Shown: positions 39,089 to 48,113 of the stretch, in pieces | Position numbering within the stretch: the stretch's first letter is position 1 | How the letters are laid out: each line of letters begins with the position of its first letter | NCBI RefSeq assembly: GCF_000252995.1 | Contig: NC_015761.1 | Location: 3,782,001 to 3,846,000 of the forward strand | Reading direction: 5' to 3' | Source: Salmonella bongori NCTC 12419 | GTDB lineage: Bacteria > Pseudomonadota > Gammaproteobacteria > Enterobacterales > Enterobacteriaceae | DNA length: 64,000 bases | Notes under the pieces: model-generated | The model's input: only the letters and a program-made list of their open reading frames with translations | What the model was told of the DNA's origin: nothing | Databases searched by the model: none | Made by a program: the position numbers and the translations under genes

Positions 39089-40164
39089 CTGAACTGATTC
39101 ACGTCCTGGGATCGGATATCCCTCACCATAACCACACCGTGCTGCGGTTTTTTAATGATACGCTGGCCGCCACAAGTGAACACGCGCGCGAATTTATGGT
39201 TGTCGGCGAGGACAACGGCTTTATGGAGAGCTGTCCGGCGCTCTCGCTTCGTTTTTATGGTAGTAAGAAAGCGTTGGCGCAGGCGGTCATCGCCAAAGCG
39301 AAGGCAAATCGGCGCCAGCGATTCTTCTTTCACGGTCAGTTCAACACCAGCCTGTGGCTGGCGCTGTTAAGTGGCGGTATTAAGCCTGCCCAGTTTTACT
39401 GGCATATCTGGGGCGCGGATCTCTACGAAGTGTCCCACGGGCTGAAATTTCGCCTTTTCTACCCGCTTCGTCGTATCGCGCAGGGGCGAGTAGGGTGCGT
39501 ATTCGCGACGCGCGGCGATCTCAGCTATTTTGCGCGCCAGCATCCGGGCGTGCGCGGCGAGTTGCTCTATTTTCCGACACGCATGGATCCCTCCCTGAAT
39601 TCAGTGGCAAAAGGTGGTCAACGTACGGGAAAAATGACCATATTGGTGGGCAACTCCGGCGATCGGAGTAATGAACATATTGCGGCGTTACGGGCAGTGC
39701 ATCAACAGTTTGGCGATACGGTAAATGTGGTGGTGCCGATGGGCTATCCAGCCAATAACCAGGCTTATATTGATGAGGTGCGCCAGGCGGGACTGGCATT
39801 ATTTAGTACTGAAAACCTACGAATTCTTAGCGAAAAAATGGAATTTGATGCCTATCTGGCACTGCTTCATCAGTGTGACCTCGGCTATTTCGTTTTTGCT
39901 CGCCAGCAAGGGATTGGGACGTTGTGTTTACTGATTCAGGCCGACGTCCCGTGCGTGTTGAACCGCGACAATCCTTTCTGGCAGGATATGGCGGAACAGC
40001 ATCTGCCCGTCCTGTTTACCACAGATGACTTGAATGAGCAGGTGGTCCGTGAGGCACAGCGCCAGCTCGCGTCGGTAGATAAAAGCGGCATCACCTTCTT
40101 TAGCCCTAATTACCTGCAACCGTGGCATAATGCGTTGAGAATCGCCGCAGGAGAAGCCGAATGA
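39085..40164 (+). CDS. wecF: WecF, TDP-Fuc4NAc:lipid II Fuc4NAc transferase
   Basis: 359 residues, glycosyltransferase family 56. Conserved HVLGSDIPHHN, FYWHIWGADLYE and LVGNSGDRSNEH. Adds the third sugar of the ECA repeat at the cytoplasmic face. ATGA overlaps on both sides indicate tight coupling. Confidence 0.96.
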   Translation: MTELIHVLGSDIPHHNHTVLRFFNDTLAATSEHAREFMVVGEDNGFMESCPALSLRFYGSKKALAQAVIAKAKANRRQRFFFHGQFNTSLWLALLSGGIKPAQFYWHIWGADLYEVSHGLKFRLFYPLRRIAQGRVGCVFATRGDLSYFARQHPGVRGELLYFPTRMDPSLNSVAKGGQRTGKMTILVGNSGDRSNEHIAALRAVHQQFGDTVNVVVPMGYPANNQAYIDEVRQAGLALFSTENLRILSEKMEFDAYLALLHQCDLGYFVFARQQGIGTLCLLIQADVPCVLNRDNPFWQDMAEQHLPVLFTTDDLNEQVVREAQRQLASVDKSGITFFSPNYLQPWHNALRIAAGEAE

Positions 40165-41519
40165 GTTTGATGCAATTCAGCGGGCTGCTGGTGGTCTGGC
40201 TGCTCTCTACGCTGTTTATCGCCACGCTGACCTGGTTTGAATTCCGCCGCGTGCGTTTTAATTTCAATGTGTTCTTCTCATTGCTGTTTTTATTGACCTT
40301 CTTTTTTGGTTTTCCGCTAACCAGCGTGCTGGTGTTTCGTTTCGACGTTGGCGTCGCGCCGCCGGAAATTTTATTGCAGGCATTGTTATCTGCGGCCTGT
40401 TTCTACGGCGTATATTACGTGACCTATAAAACGCGTTTACGCAAACGCGTTGTGGATGTGCCGCGCAAGCCGCTATTTACCATGAACCGGGTGGAAACCC
40501 ATCTTACCTGGGTGATCCTGATGGGCATCGCGCTGGTGAGCGTAGCGATTTTCTTTATGCATAACGGCTTTTTGCTGTTCCGTCTGCACTCCTACAGCCA
40601 GATCTTCTCCAGCGAAGTTTCCGGCGTGGCGTTAAAACGGTTCTTCTATTTCTTTATTCCGGCGATGCTGGTGGTCTATTTCCTGCGTCAGGACAGTAAA
40701 GCGTGGCTGTTCTTTCTGGTGAGCACCGTCGCGTTTGGTCTGTTGACCTATATGATTGTCGGCGGCACGCGCGCCAACATCATTATTGCGTTTGCTATCT
40801 TTCTGTTTATCGGCATTATTCGAGGCTGGATCAGCCTGTGGATGCTGGCGGCGGCGGGCGTACTGGGGATTGTCGGTATGTTCTGGCTGGCGCTTAAACG
40901 CTATGGGTTAAATGTCAGTGGCGATGAGGCGTTCTACACGTTTCTTTATCTGACGCGCGATACTTTTTCGCCGTGGGAGAATCTGGCGCTGCTGTTGCAA
41001 AATTACCACAATATTGATTTTCAGGGGTTGGCCCCTATCGTGCGTGATTTCTACGTCTTTATTCCCACCTGGTTATGGCCGGGACGCCCCAGTATTGTGC
41101 TGAATTCCGCGAATTACTTTACCTGGGAAGTCCTGAATAACCATTCCGGCCTGGCGATTTCGCCCACGCTGATTGGATCGCTGATAGTCATGGGCGGAGC
41201 ACTATTTATTCCGCTCGGCGCGATCGTTGTCGGGCTGATCATCAAATGGTTCGACTGGCTGTATGAACTGGGTAACCAGGAGACCAATCGCTATAAGGCG
41301 GCGATTTTGCACAGTTTTTGCTTTGGCGCCATTTTTAACATGATTGTGCTGGCGCGGGAAGGGCTGGATTCGTTTGTTTCACGAGTGGTCTTCTTCCTGG
41401 TGATTTTTGGCGCCAGCCTGCTGGTCGCTAAGCTTCTGTTCTGGCTATTTGATAGCGCCGGACTGATCCATAAACGCACCACTTCGCTCCCTCAGGCACA
41501 GGTAGAAGGAAAACTATGA
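40161..41519 (+). CDS. wzyE: WzyE, ECA polymerase
   Basis: 452 residues, 10 to 12 membrane helices and a large periplasmic loop (about residues 260-320, with PTWLWPGRPS). Joins ECA trisaccharide repeats in the periplasm. Overlaps wecF and wecG by four bases. Confidence 0.95.
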   Translation: MSLMQFSGLLVVWLLSTLFIATLTWFEFRRVRFNFNVFFSLLFLLTFFFGFPLTSVLVFRFDVGVAPPEILLQALLSAACFYGVYYVTYKTRLRKRVVDVPRKPLFTMNRVETHLTWVILMGIALVSVAIFFMHNGFLLFRLHSYSQIFSSEVSGVALKRFFYFFIPAMLVVYFLRQDSKAWLFFLVSTVAFGLLTYMIVGGTRANIIIAFAIFLFIGIIRGWISLWMLAAAGVLGIVGMFWLALKRYGLNVSGDEAFYTFLYLTRDTFSPWENLALLLQNYHNIDFQGLAPIVRDFYVFIPTWLWPGRPSIVLNSANYFTWEVLNNHSGLAISPTLIGSLIVMGGALFIPLGAIVVGLIIKWFDWLYELGNQETNRYKAAILHSFCFGAIFNMIVLAREGLDSFVSRVVFFLVIFGASLLVAKLLFWLFDSAGLIHKRTTSLPQAQVEGKL

Positions 41520-42256
41520 CCCATAACGCCAATGCGCCTCTCTATTCTCTACGTGGATTACCCCTGATTGGCTGGCGCGACATGCAACACGCACTGAATT
41601 ATCTGTTTGCCGACGGGCAACTGAAGCAAGGCACGTTGGTGGCGATCAACGCCGAAAAGCTGCTGACGGCAGAAGATAGTCCGGAAGTACGCGCGTTGAT
41701 AGCGGCGGCGGAATTTAAATATGCTGATGGCATCAGCGTCGTGCGCTCAATACGTAAAAAATTTCCGCAGGCGCAGGTCTCTCGCGTGGCTGGCGCCGAT
41801 CTTTGGGAGGCGCTGATGGCGCGTGCGGGTAAAGAGGGTACGCCGGTCTTTCTTGTCGGCGGCAAGCCTGAAGTGCTGGCGCAGACGGAAGAAAAACTAC
41901 GGGCGCAGTGGAACGTCAATATTGTGGGTAGCCAGGATGGTTACTTTACGCCGGAGCAGCGCCAGGCTTTGTTTGCGCGTATCCATGCCAGCGGGGCGAA
42001 AATTGTCACCGTCGCGATGGGATCGCCGAAACAGGAATTGCTAATGCGCGATTGTCGGGAAGTGCATCCCCATGCGCTATATATGGGGGTGGGCGGTACC
42101 TATGATGTGTTTACCGGTCACGTTAAACGCGCCCCGAAACTATGGCAGAACCTGGGGCTGGAATGGCTGTATCGTCTGCTTTCTCAGCCGAGTCGTATTA
42201 GCCGTCAGGTACGTTTGCTGCGCTACCTTCGCTGGCACTATACGGGCGACCTCTAA
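41516..42256 (+). CDS. wecG: WecG, UDP-ManNAcA transferase
   Basis: 246 residues, family GT26 (WecG/TagA). Conserved ADGISVVR, FLVGGKPE and VAMGSPKQE. Adds ManNAcA to lipid I. Last gene of the ECA operon; no strong terminator is seen in the 205 bases before yifK. Confidence 0.96.
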   Translation: MTHNANAPLYSLRGLPLIGWRDMQHALNYLFADGQLKQGTLVAINAEKLLTAEDSPEVRALIAAAEFKYADGISVVRSIRKKFPQAQVSRVAGADLWEALMARAGKEGTPVFLVGGKPEVLAQTEEKLRAQWNVNIVGSQDGYFTPEQRQALFARIHASGAKIVTVAMGSPKQELLMRDCREVHPHALYMGVGGTYDVFTGHVKRAPKLWQNLGLEWLYRLLSQPSRISRQVRLLRYLRWHYTGDL

Positions 42257-42461
42257 TTTCCCCTTCTGAGCATTTGAGCAGCGCATTGTCCTTATGCGTT
42301 GCTCATTCACAATACAATCGATGCTTTATTACACAATAAATGCATTTTTTTAATGCTTCATTTGCCATTTATCCAAATTTAAGAAAATATTCGCAACAAT
42401 CGATGTACCCATAACAATAACCGGCACGACCGGAACCGTTGCAAACACGACATGAGGATTT

Positions 42462-43847
42462 ATGGCAGAGAAAAAACCGGAGCTACAGCGTGGGCTGGAA
42501 GCTCGTCATATTGAATTGATTGCCCTTGGTGGCACTATCGGCGTCGGACTCTTTATGGGGGCCGCCAGTACGCTGAAATGGGCAGGTCCATCCGTGCTAC
42601 TGGCGTATATTATCGCCGGGCTGTTCGTCTTTTTTATTATGCGTTCGATGGGGGAGATGCTTTTTCTGGAACCCGTCACCGGCTCCTTCGCCGTGTACGC
42701 TCATCGCTACATGAGTCCGTTTTTTGGCTATCTTACCGCCTGGTCGTACTGGTTTATGTGGATGGCGGTCGGGATCTCGGAGATTACTGCCATCGGGGTC
42801 TACGTTCAGTTTTGGTTCCCGGAGATGGCGCAATGGATACCCGCGCTGATTGCCGTGGGGCTGGTAGCGTTAGCGAACCTGGCGGCGGTGCGTCTGTATG
42901 GTGAAATCGAGTTCTGGTTTGCGATGATTAAAGTCACCACGATCATTGTGATGATCGTGATTGGCCTGGGCGTGATTTTCTTCGGTTTTGGCAACAGCGG
43001 TCAGGCGATTGGCTTTGGTAATCTGACCGAGCATGGCGGATTTTTTGCTGGCGGCTGGAAAGGTTTTCTGACCGCATTATGTATCGTGGTAGCCTCTTAT
43101 CAGGGGGTTGAGTTGATAGGCATTACCGCTGGTGAGGCGAAGAACCCGCAGGTTACGTTGCGTAGCGCGGTGGGTAAAGTGCTGTGGCGTATCCTGATTT
43201 TTTATGTTGGCGCGATTTTCGTTATTGTCACCATTTTCCCGTGGAATGAGATTGGCAGCAATGGTAGCCCCTTCGTACTCACCTTCGCGAAAATCGGCAT
43301 TACCGCCGCGGCAGGCATTATCAACTTTGTCGTGCTGACGGCGGCGCTCTCCGGCTGTAACAGCGGAATGTATAGCTGTGGGCGTATGCTTTACGCGCTG
43401 GCGAAAAACCGTCAACTGCCAGCGGCAGTCGCGAAAGTCTCTCGCCACGGCGTGCCGGTGGCGGGTGTGGCGCTCTCTATTTTGATTTTGTTGGTTGGTT
43501 CCTGTCTGAATTACATTATCCCGAATCCCCAGCGCGTCTTTGTTTACGTTTATAGCGCAAGCGTATTGCCGGGGATGGTGCCATGGTTTGTGATTCTGAT
43601 TAGCCAGTTACGTTTTCGTCGGGCGCATAAAGTGGCGATAGCGAGTCATCCTTTTCGTTCCATTATGTTCCCGTGGGCGAACTATCTGACGATGGTGTTT
43701 CTGGTTTGCGTTTTAATCGGCATGTACTTTAATGAAGATACCCGCATGTCGCTGTTTGTCGGCGTCATCTTCCTGTTGGCCGTGACGCTGGTCTACAAAG
43801 TTTTCGGCCTGAATCGTCACGGAACCGCCCACAAGGTGGGGGAATAA
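42462..43847 (+). CDS. yifK: YifK (ThrP), amino acid-proton symporter
   Basis: 461 residues, 12 membrane helices of the amino acid-polyamine-organocation family; substrate-site segment GGTIGVGLFMG (about 23-33). E. coli work assigns threonine/serine uptake. In Salmonella the sRNA GcvB represses yifK mRNA; the leader here is 205 bases and A/T-rich. Followed by the tRNA operon. Confidence 0.93.
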   Translation: MAEKKPELQRGLEARHIELIALGGTIGVGLFMGAASTLKWAGPSVLLAYIIAGLFVFFIMRSMGEMLFLEPVTGSFAVYAHRYMSPFFGYLTAWSYWFMWMAVGISEITAIGVYVQFWFPEMAQWIPALIAVGLVALANLAAVRLYGEIEFWFAMIKVTTIIVMIVIGLGVIFFGFGNSGQAIGFGNLTEHGGFFAGGWKGFLTALCIVVASYQGVELIGITAGEAKNPQVTLRSAVGKVLWRILIFYVGAIFVIVTIFPWNEIGSNGSPFVLTFAKIGITAAAGIINFVVLTAALSGCNSGMYSCGRMLYALAKNRQLPAAVAKVSRHGVPVAGVALSILILLVGSCLNYIIPNPQRVFVYVYSASVLPGMVPWFVILISQLRFRRAHKVAIASHPFRSIMFPWANYLTMVFLVCVLIGMYFNEDTRMSLFVGVIFLLAVTLVYKVFGLNRHGTAHKVGE

Positions 43848-43899
43848 GCGACAAAACGCGCAAAGCGTAACCAAACGCGCATTTTATTTAAAAAGGCAC

Positions 43900-43928
43900 T
43901 GGACAGCGGGGTGTGAAGTCCGTATTAT
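43900..43928 (+). promoter_or_regulatory. Promoter of the argX-hisR-leuT-proM tRNA operon
   Basis: A -35 TGGACA (43900-43905) and -10 TATTAT (43923-43928) with 17-base spacing, followed by the GC-rich discriminator CCACCCCCGC, typical of stringently controlled tRNA promoters. Confidence 0.82.
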
Positions 43929-43949
43929 CCACCCCCGCAACGGCGCTAA

Positions 43950-44026
<77 letters not shown>

Positions 44027-44079
44027 TTTATTTAGGTGCTTGAGCTGCGGTGGTTTAATACCGCGTAAAAAGTTTCAGT

Positions 44080-44156
44080 GGTGGCTATAGCTCAGTTGGT
44101 AGAGCCCTGGATTGTGATTCCAGTTGTCGTGGGTTCGAATCCCATTAGCCACCCCA
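44080..44156 (+). tRNA. hisR: tRNA-His (GTG)
   Basis: A 77-base gene counting the extra 5' G (G-1, 44080) that HisRS requires, opposite C73. Anticodon GTG in TTGTGAT; encoded CCA. Confidence 0.97.
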
Positions 44157-44176
44157 TTAATATAGAGTTGTGAAAC

Positions 44177-44263
44177 GCGAAGGTGGCGGAATTGGTAGAC
44201 GCGCTAGCTTCAGGTGTTAGTGTCCTTACGGACGTGGGGGTTCAAGTCCCCCCCCTCGCACCA
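44177..44263 (+). tRNA. leuT: tRNA-Leu (CAG)
   Basis: An 87-base class II tRNA with long variable arm (TGTCCTTACGGACG). Anticodon CAG in CTTCAGG; acceptor GCGAAGG with partly wobble-paired CCCTCGC; encoded CCA. Confidence 0.97.
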
Positions 44264-44304
44264 CGACTCAACGAGTTGAACTAAAAACTCAAAAAGTAGT
44301 ACAT

Positions 44305-44381
44305 CGGCGAGTAGCGCAGCTTGGTAGCGCAACTGGTTTGGGACCAGTGGGTCGGAGGTTCGAATCCTCTCTCGCCGACCA
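44305..44381 (+). tRNA. proM: tRNA-Pro (TGG)
   Basis: A 77-base cloverleaf starting CGGCGAG, with anticodon TGG in TTTGGGA, T-loop GGTTCGAATCC and encoded CCA. Last tRNA of the operon. Confidence 0.97.
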
Positions 44382-44387
44382 ATTTTG

Positions 44388-44412
44388 AACCCCGCTTCGG
44401 CGGGGTTTTTTG
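44388..44412 (+). terminator. tRNA operon terminator
   Basis: AACCCCGC-TTCG-GCGGGGTT followed by TTTT, six bases after the tRNA-Pro CCA. Confidence 0.93.
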
Positions 44413-44489
44413 TTTTCTGTTCCTTTTTACTCCGTTATTCTGCGTATGTTGGCCTCGTGGGCTATGGAACGTTATTACCCCTCCGTGTT

Positions 44490-44507
44490 TGTCGCTATTC
44501 GGTGACA
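44490..44507 (+). promoter_or_regulatory. GlrR binding box 1 upstream of glmZ
   Basis: TGTC-N10-GACA, an exact match to the site reported for the response regulator GlrR (YfhA). 200 bases upstream of the glmZ start, typical of sigma-54 enhancer sites. Confidence 0.8.
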
Positions 44508-44552
44508 AATAATCTTTTGATATATAAAACTTTTATTAAACATCACCTGTTT

Positions 44553-44570
44553 TGTCTCCGATGGGCGACA
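44553..44570 (+). promoter_or_regulatory. GlrR binding box 2 upstream of glmZ
   Basis: A second exact TGTC-N10-GACA, 63 bases (six helical turns) after the first, so both lie on the same face of the DNA. A further TGTC half-site occurs near 44605 beside GACAATGTC. Confidence 0.8.
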
Positions 44571-44662
44571 CATTAAAGCTTCGCCTGCAGCAGGGAGACG
44601 ACAATGTCGTGAATTTTCTACGCTTTTTTATCTCCTACGCTTGTTTTTTAGCGGTGCAAAAA

Positions 44663-44678
44663 TGGCACGTTATGTGCA
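44663..44678 (+). promoter_or_regulatory. Sigma-54 promoter of glmZ
   Basis: TGGCACGTTATGTGCA matches the sigma-54 -24/-12 consensus (TGGCAC-N5-TTGCA) at the right distance from the start at 44690. An overlapping AATAAT could serve a sigma-70 -10, as described for glmY/glmZ in enterobacteria. Confidence 0.88.
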
Positions 44679-44689
44679 ATAATATATGG

Positions 44690-44896
44690 GTAGATGCTCA
44701 TTCCATCTCTTATGCTCGCCGTCTGGCTTCATAAACTCAGGAATGATGCAGAGCCGTTTACGGTGCTTATCGTCCACTGACAGATGTCGCTTACGCCTCA
44801 TCAAACACCCTGGACACAACGTTGAGTGAAGCACCCCTTTATGTTGTCATATAGACCTGTTTTGACGCCTGCCCCTTAACCGGGCAGGCGTTTTTT
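44690..44896 (+). ncRNA. glmZ: GlmZ small RNA (regulator of glmS)
   Basis: About 207 bases, from GTAGATGCTCATTCCATCTC to the terminator ACGCCTGCCC/GGGCAGGCG plus T7. The central part (CGTCCACTGACAGATGTCGC) and the glmS-pairing region (AACGTTGAGTGAAGCACC) match E. coli GlmZ as remembered. With Hfq it activates glmS translation when glucosamine-6-phosphate is low; RapZ and RNase E inactivate it unless GlmY competes. Confidence 0.95.
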
Positions 44897-44916
44897 TATA
44901 GGGAACGTGGATGGGT

Positions 44917-44962
44917 TGCCGGGCGGTAGTGCAGGCCCGGTCAGCGAAGCGCCACCGGGCAG
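44917..44962. repeat. REP/BIME-like element between glmZ and hemY
   Basis: GCCGGGCGGTAGTGCAGGCC followed by CGGTCAGCGAAGCGCCACCG and GGC: a REP-type hairpin at the end of the convergent hemY gene. Confidence 0.8.
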
Positions 44963-44970
44963 CAAGACGA

Positions 44971-46170
44971 TTATTGTGAGGGATTGTTCTGTAACGTTAG
45001 CATCAGGCCGTCACGGCGCATGGCGGCAGCCTCCTCAGGCTGATGCAGTCGGTCGAGCGCATCGGCAAGCCAGGCGTAATCATAAGCGTCCGGACGCTGT
45101 TTCAGCGCGGCGCGGAACGCCAGAGTTGCCTCCTGCCATTCGCCGTGTTTCATCAGTGACTGGCCGAGTGTGCTCCATAACAGTGGGCGATCGCCTACCG
45201 TTTTGATTTGCTGGCGCAGCACTTTCTCCAGTTGTTCCGGATTATTGGTTTTGAGGCGGGGAATCGGTAATACCAGTCGATCGTCATACTGGCGTTTCAG
45301 GCCGTCGATGATAATTTGCTGCGCCATATCATGATCGTCACATTCGATCAGATGTTCAGCCATGGCGACCTGAAGCGCCACCTGATGGCGGGTTTTACGG
45401 CTTTGGTTTTTCCACCAGGTGCGTAATCCTTCGCTACCCTGCTCGGCGCGAGCCTGATCCATCAACCCTATCCATGCCTGTTGTTCAAGCCGTGCGCGAT
45501 GCGCTTCATCGCCGACGTTTGCTTTCGCCATCGACGGGATGATATCCAGTAAAGAACTCCATGCGCCGGTACGAATATAGGCTTGTTCCGCCAGGCGCAA
45601 CACCTCCGGGTGACGCGGTGTGACTTCCAGCAGCTTGTCCACACCGTGGCGCGCCGCATGATTTTCATTGCGCGCCAGCTGTAAACGTACGCGGGTGATC
45701 TCTACCGGGATGGTGTCGTTCCCCGCCAGCTCTGCCGCACGTTCAAGGTGTTGATTAGCGCGCGCTTCATCACCACGCTGCTGCGCTGCTTCCGCCGCCA
45801 ACAGATAGTTCACTACCGGCTGCTCAGCATGATCGGCATTTTTTGACATCAGCTTTTCAACCTGCTGATAGTCTCCTTCCGCCAGCTTAAGCAGCGCCTG
45901 TTCGGTTTGCTTGCGGGCGCGGCGGCGTTTACGGCCGGCAAACCAACCACGGGTATGCGCACCGGTACGAAACAGACGGCGTAGCAGCCACTCAATGATG
46001 AATAACACCACCATAGTGACGATGAGAATGATCGCCAGCCCGGTGACGCTGGTTTCAATATTGTAGTTATCGGTCTGGATTAGCACATAGCCCTGATGAC
46101 CGGCAATCATCGGACCGACCACAATGCCGGCGAGTAACAATACAAAGAGCAATAATACTTTCAGCATCAT
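44971..46170 (-). CDS. hemY: HemY, inner-membrane TPR protein of the hem operon
   Basis: 399 residues. Two membrane helices at about 1-20 and 40-63 (TGLAIILIVTMVVLFIIEWLL region), then TPR-like helical repeats to the C-terminus (KHGEWQEATLAFRAALKQRP). Linked genetically to protoporphyrin synthesis, but no enzymatic activity is known for this enterobacterial HemY, which is unrelated to Gram-positive HemY. One-base overlap with hemX. Confidence 0.94.
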   Translation of the reverse strand: MMLKVLLLFVLLLAGIVVGPMIAGHQGYVLIQTDNYNIETSVTGLAIILIVTMVVLFIIEWLLRRLFRTGAHTRGWFAGRKRRRARKQTEQALLKLAEGDYQQVEKLMSKNADHAEQPVVNYLLAAEAAQQRGDEARANQHLERAAELAGNDTIPVEITRVRLQLARNENHAARHGVDKLLEVTPRHPEVLRLAEQAYIRTGAWSSLLDIIPSMAKANVGDEAHRARLEQQAWIGLMDQARAEQGSEGLRTWWKNQSRKTRHQVALQVAMAEHLIECDDHDMAQQIIIDGLKRQYDDRLVLPIPRLKTNNPEQLEKVLRQQIKTVGDRPLLWSTLGQSLMKHGEWQEATLAFRAALKQRPDAYDYAWLADALDRLHQPEEAAAMRRDGLMLTLQNNPSQ

Positions 46171-47351
46171 TATTCTCCTTGCGGCGCGGCTGCCGGGGCG
46201 TTTGTCTGCGTTGCAGGCACAGACGGCGCTTCTGTTGCAGAGGCCGTCGGTTGCGCCAGTAGATTACGTACGCGGGTTTGCATCAATTTTTCAAGAATTG
46301 CCTGGCTTTGCAGCGTTTCCGGCAGATCCATGGTGATATTTTGCTGGCTTAATTTATCAACCTCTTCCAGGAAGGCTTTTGTTGCGGCATCGTCAGTATC
46401 GTAGTAAGCGCGAACCCAGGTCGAAACGTTATCCAGCGCCTGGCGGTATGTTTCTTCCTGATGGCGTGGGACGGCCTGCGCGGCGACTAACAGGCGGGAG
46501 CGGATGTTTTCGCGCAGATAGACGTCCTGGTTCGGCGCCAGCAGCGGTACGGCGGTGTCATCGCGGCGACGAATAGTAATAAAGCTGTCCATAAAGTTCT
46601 GCCAGCTTTTTTGTAGGTTGACGCGCCATTCGCTTAGCGAACTGGACAACTCGCTGCTGTCTGAATCCATCGGTGAATCATCAGTATCGTTGTCAGCCAG
46701 GCGCAGATTATCTATTTGGTTAGAGAGCTGATTGAGTTTGAGAATAATACCGTCGTAGTCGATCTGCGTAACGGATGCCAGGCTGGCAATATCGTCAGTA
46801 ATCGCACGCCGCGCGGTAATCAGGCTGGGGTCGTTCATGTCCGCCAGGCTGGCGTCAGCGCTTTTGAGCAACGCGGCGGCGGTAGTGACATCCTGATCGC
46901 TCCACAGCTTGCGTCCGGCGAGTTTTACCAGGAAATCAGCCTGCGCCAGCAGCCAGGTTTTTGCATCGCTGCCGGAAATAGTAGCGACTTTCTGTTGTAC
47001 CTCATCAAGCTGCTTCGCCAGCGCCGCCTGCTGGCGATTCGCTTCATCTAACTGCGTCGCTTGTTTTTTGATAATCCCTTCCAGCTCCGCTTTTTGACTC
47101 TCCTGCGTCTTTTGTAAAGCAGTCAGTTGAGTTGCCAGCGCATCGTTGGTTTCTGTTTGCGCGGTCGCCTGTTGTTTCCCCCAACTGTAAAGCCCAATAC
47201 CCGCCGCCAGAGCAATCGCGATTGCTACCGCGCTTAATACCAACGCGGCGCCATTCTTACTTTTTTTGCCGGCATTGGCTGGCTGTGGCGTGGTTTCCAC
47301 GGTCTCCCTGGTCTCATCAACCACGGCGGAGGATTTTTCTTGTTCCGTCAT
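46170..47351 (-). CDS. hemX: HemX, membrane-anchored coiled-coil protein of the hem operon
   Basis: 393 residues. Short cytoplasmic N-terminus, one membrane helix (about 33-53), then a long coiled coil rich in Gln/Lys/Glu (about 65-125) and a Pro/Ala-rich tail. Once annotated as a uroporphyrinogen III methylase, but it lacks the methylase motifs. Third gene of hemCDXY. Confidence 0.94.
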   Translation of the reverse strand: MTEQEKSSAVVDETRETVETTPQPANAGKKSKNGAALVLSAVAIAIALAAGIGLYSWGKQQATAQTETNDALATQLTALQKTQESQKAELEGIIKKQATQLDEANRQQAALAKQLDEVQQKVATISGSDAKTWLLAQADFLVKLAGRKLWSDQDVTTAAALLKSADASLADMNDPSLITARRAITDDIASLASVTQIDYDGIILKLNQLSNQIDNLRLADNDTDDSPMDSDSSELSSSLSEWRVNLQKSWQNFMDSFITIRRRDDTAVPLLAPNQDVYLRENIRSRLLVAAQAVPRHQEETYRQALDNVSTWVRAYYDTDDAATKAFLEEVDKLSQQNITMDLPETLQSQAILEKLMQTRVRNLLAQPTASATEAPSVPATQTNAPAAAPQGE

Positions 47352-47372
47352 TATGGCATCCCATTATGAGAG

Positions 47373-48113
47373 TTATTGTAATGCGCGCAATAGCGCATCG
47401 TTGTCGGCGTTATCAGCGACCTTAATATCCTGCCAGCCCAGTTCCCGGGCGAGGTTCGCCAGACGCTCACTGACGACCAGCAGCCGACAGCGTAGTAACC
47501 AGTGCTCACGATACCACTGGGGAATCAGCGACCAGAGCTGCTGCAACATTTCGCCGCTGGTAACAACAAGTGTTGTTACGCCGCGAGCATGCCAACGCAT
47601 CGCTTCTTCTGCGCCATCGTAATGTTTCGCACTTCGTTGATAACATTCACAAAAACTGACTTCGGCTCCGCGAGCGGTTAGGGTTTCACCCAACAGTTCG
47701 CGCCCACCGTTGCCACGCAAAATCAGCGCGCGTTTGCCCGCAATATTTTGTAATTCAGGTAATTGTAGCAAGACTTCGCTGATTTCCCGATCCAACGGAT
47801 AACGAATATCAAACCCGCTAACGGTATGAAGAGCGAGCGCTGTGGTGCGGCCAATCGCAAAATAGCGCGGTAACGCAGGCCAGTGCCGACCATCCTGCTG
47901 GAGGCGGGCATGAGCGAAGGCGACGGCGTGCTGAGAAAGGGCAAAAACCAGATCGTTTTCCGTCAGTGTCGCCAGACGGTCAGCAAGGGTAGGCAGTTCC
48001 TGACCGGCGACAAATTCAATCAGCGGAAAACTCCAGGCCACCTGCCCCAGTGTGCGCAGACGGCTCACTAACGCCTCCCCTGCGGGAGAGGGGCGGGTGA
48101 CCAGAATACTCAT
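47373..48113 (-). CDS. hemD: Uroporphyrinogen-III synthase
   Basis: 246 residues. Two-lobed HemD fold: begins MSILVTRPSPAGEALVSRLR; conserved TSGEMLQ (about 180-186). Cyclises hydroxymethylbilane with inversion of ring D. Start overlaps the hemC stop (ATGA). Confidence 0.95.
   Translation of the reverse strand: MSILVTRPSPAGEALVSRLRTLGQVAWSFPLIEFVAGQELPTLADRLATLTENDLVFALSQHAVAFAHARLQQDGRHWPALPRYFAIGRTTALALHTVSGFDIRYPLDREISEVLLQLPELQNIAGKRALILRGNGGRELLGETLTARGAEVSFCECYQRSAKHYDGAEEAMRWHARGVTTLVVTSGEMLQQLWSLIPQWYREHWLLRCRLLVVSERLANLARELGWQDIKVADNADNDALLRALQ

Noticed and set aside
44281..44508. Minus-strand frame containing LVGERGFEPPTHWSQTSCATK
   Set aside because: Spurious antisense translation of the tRNA-Pro gene, a common mis-annotation.
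47132..47622. Plus-strand frames opposite hemX and hemD
   Set aside because: No ribosome site, no domain, and antisense to conserved genes.
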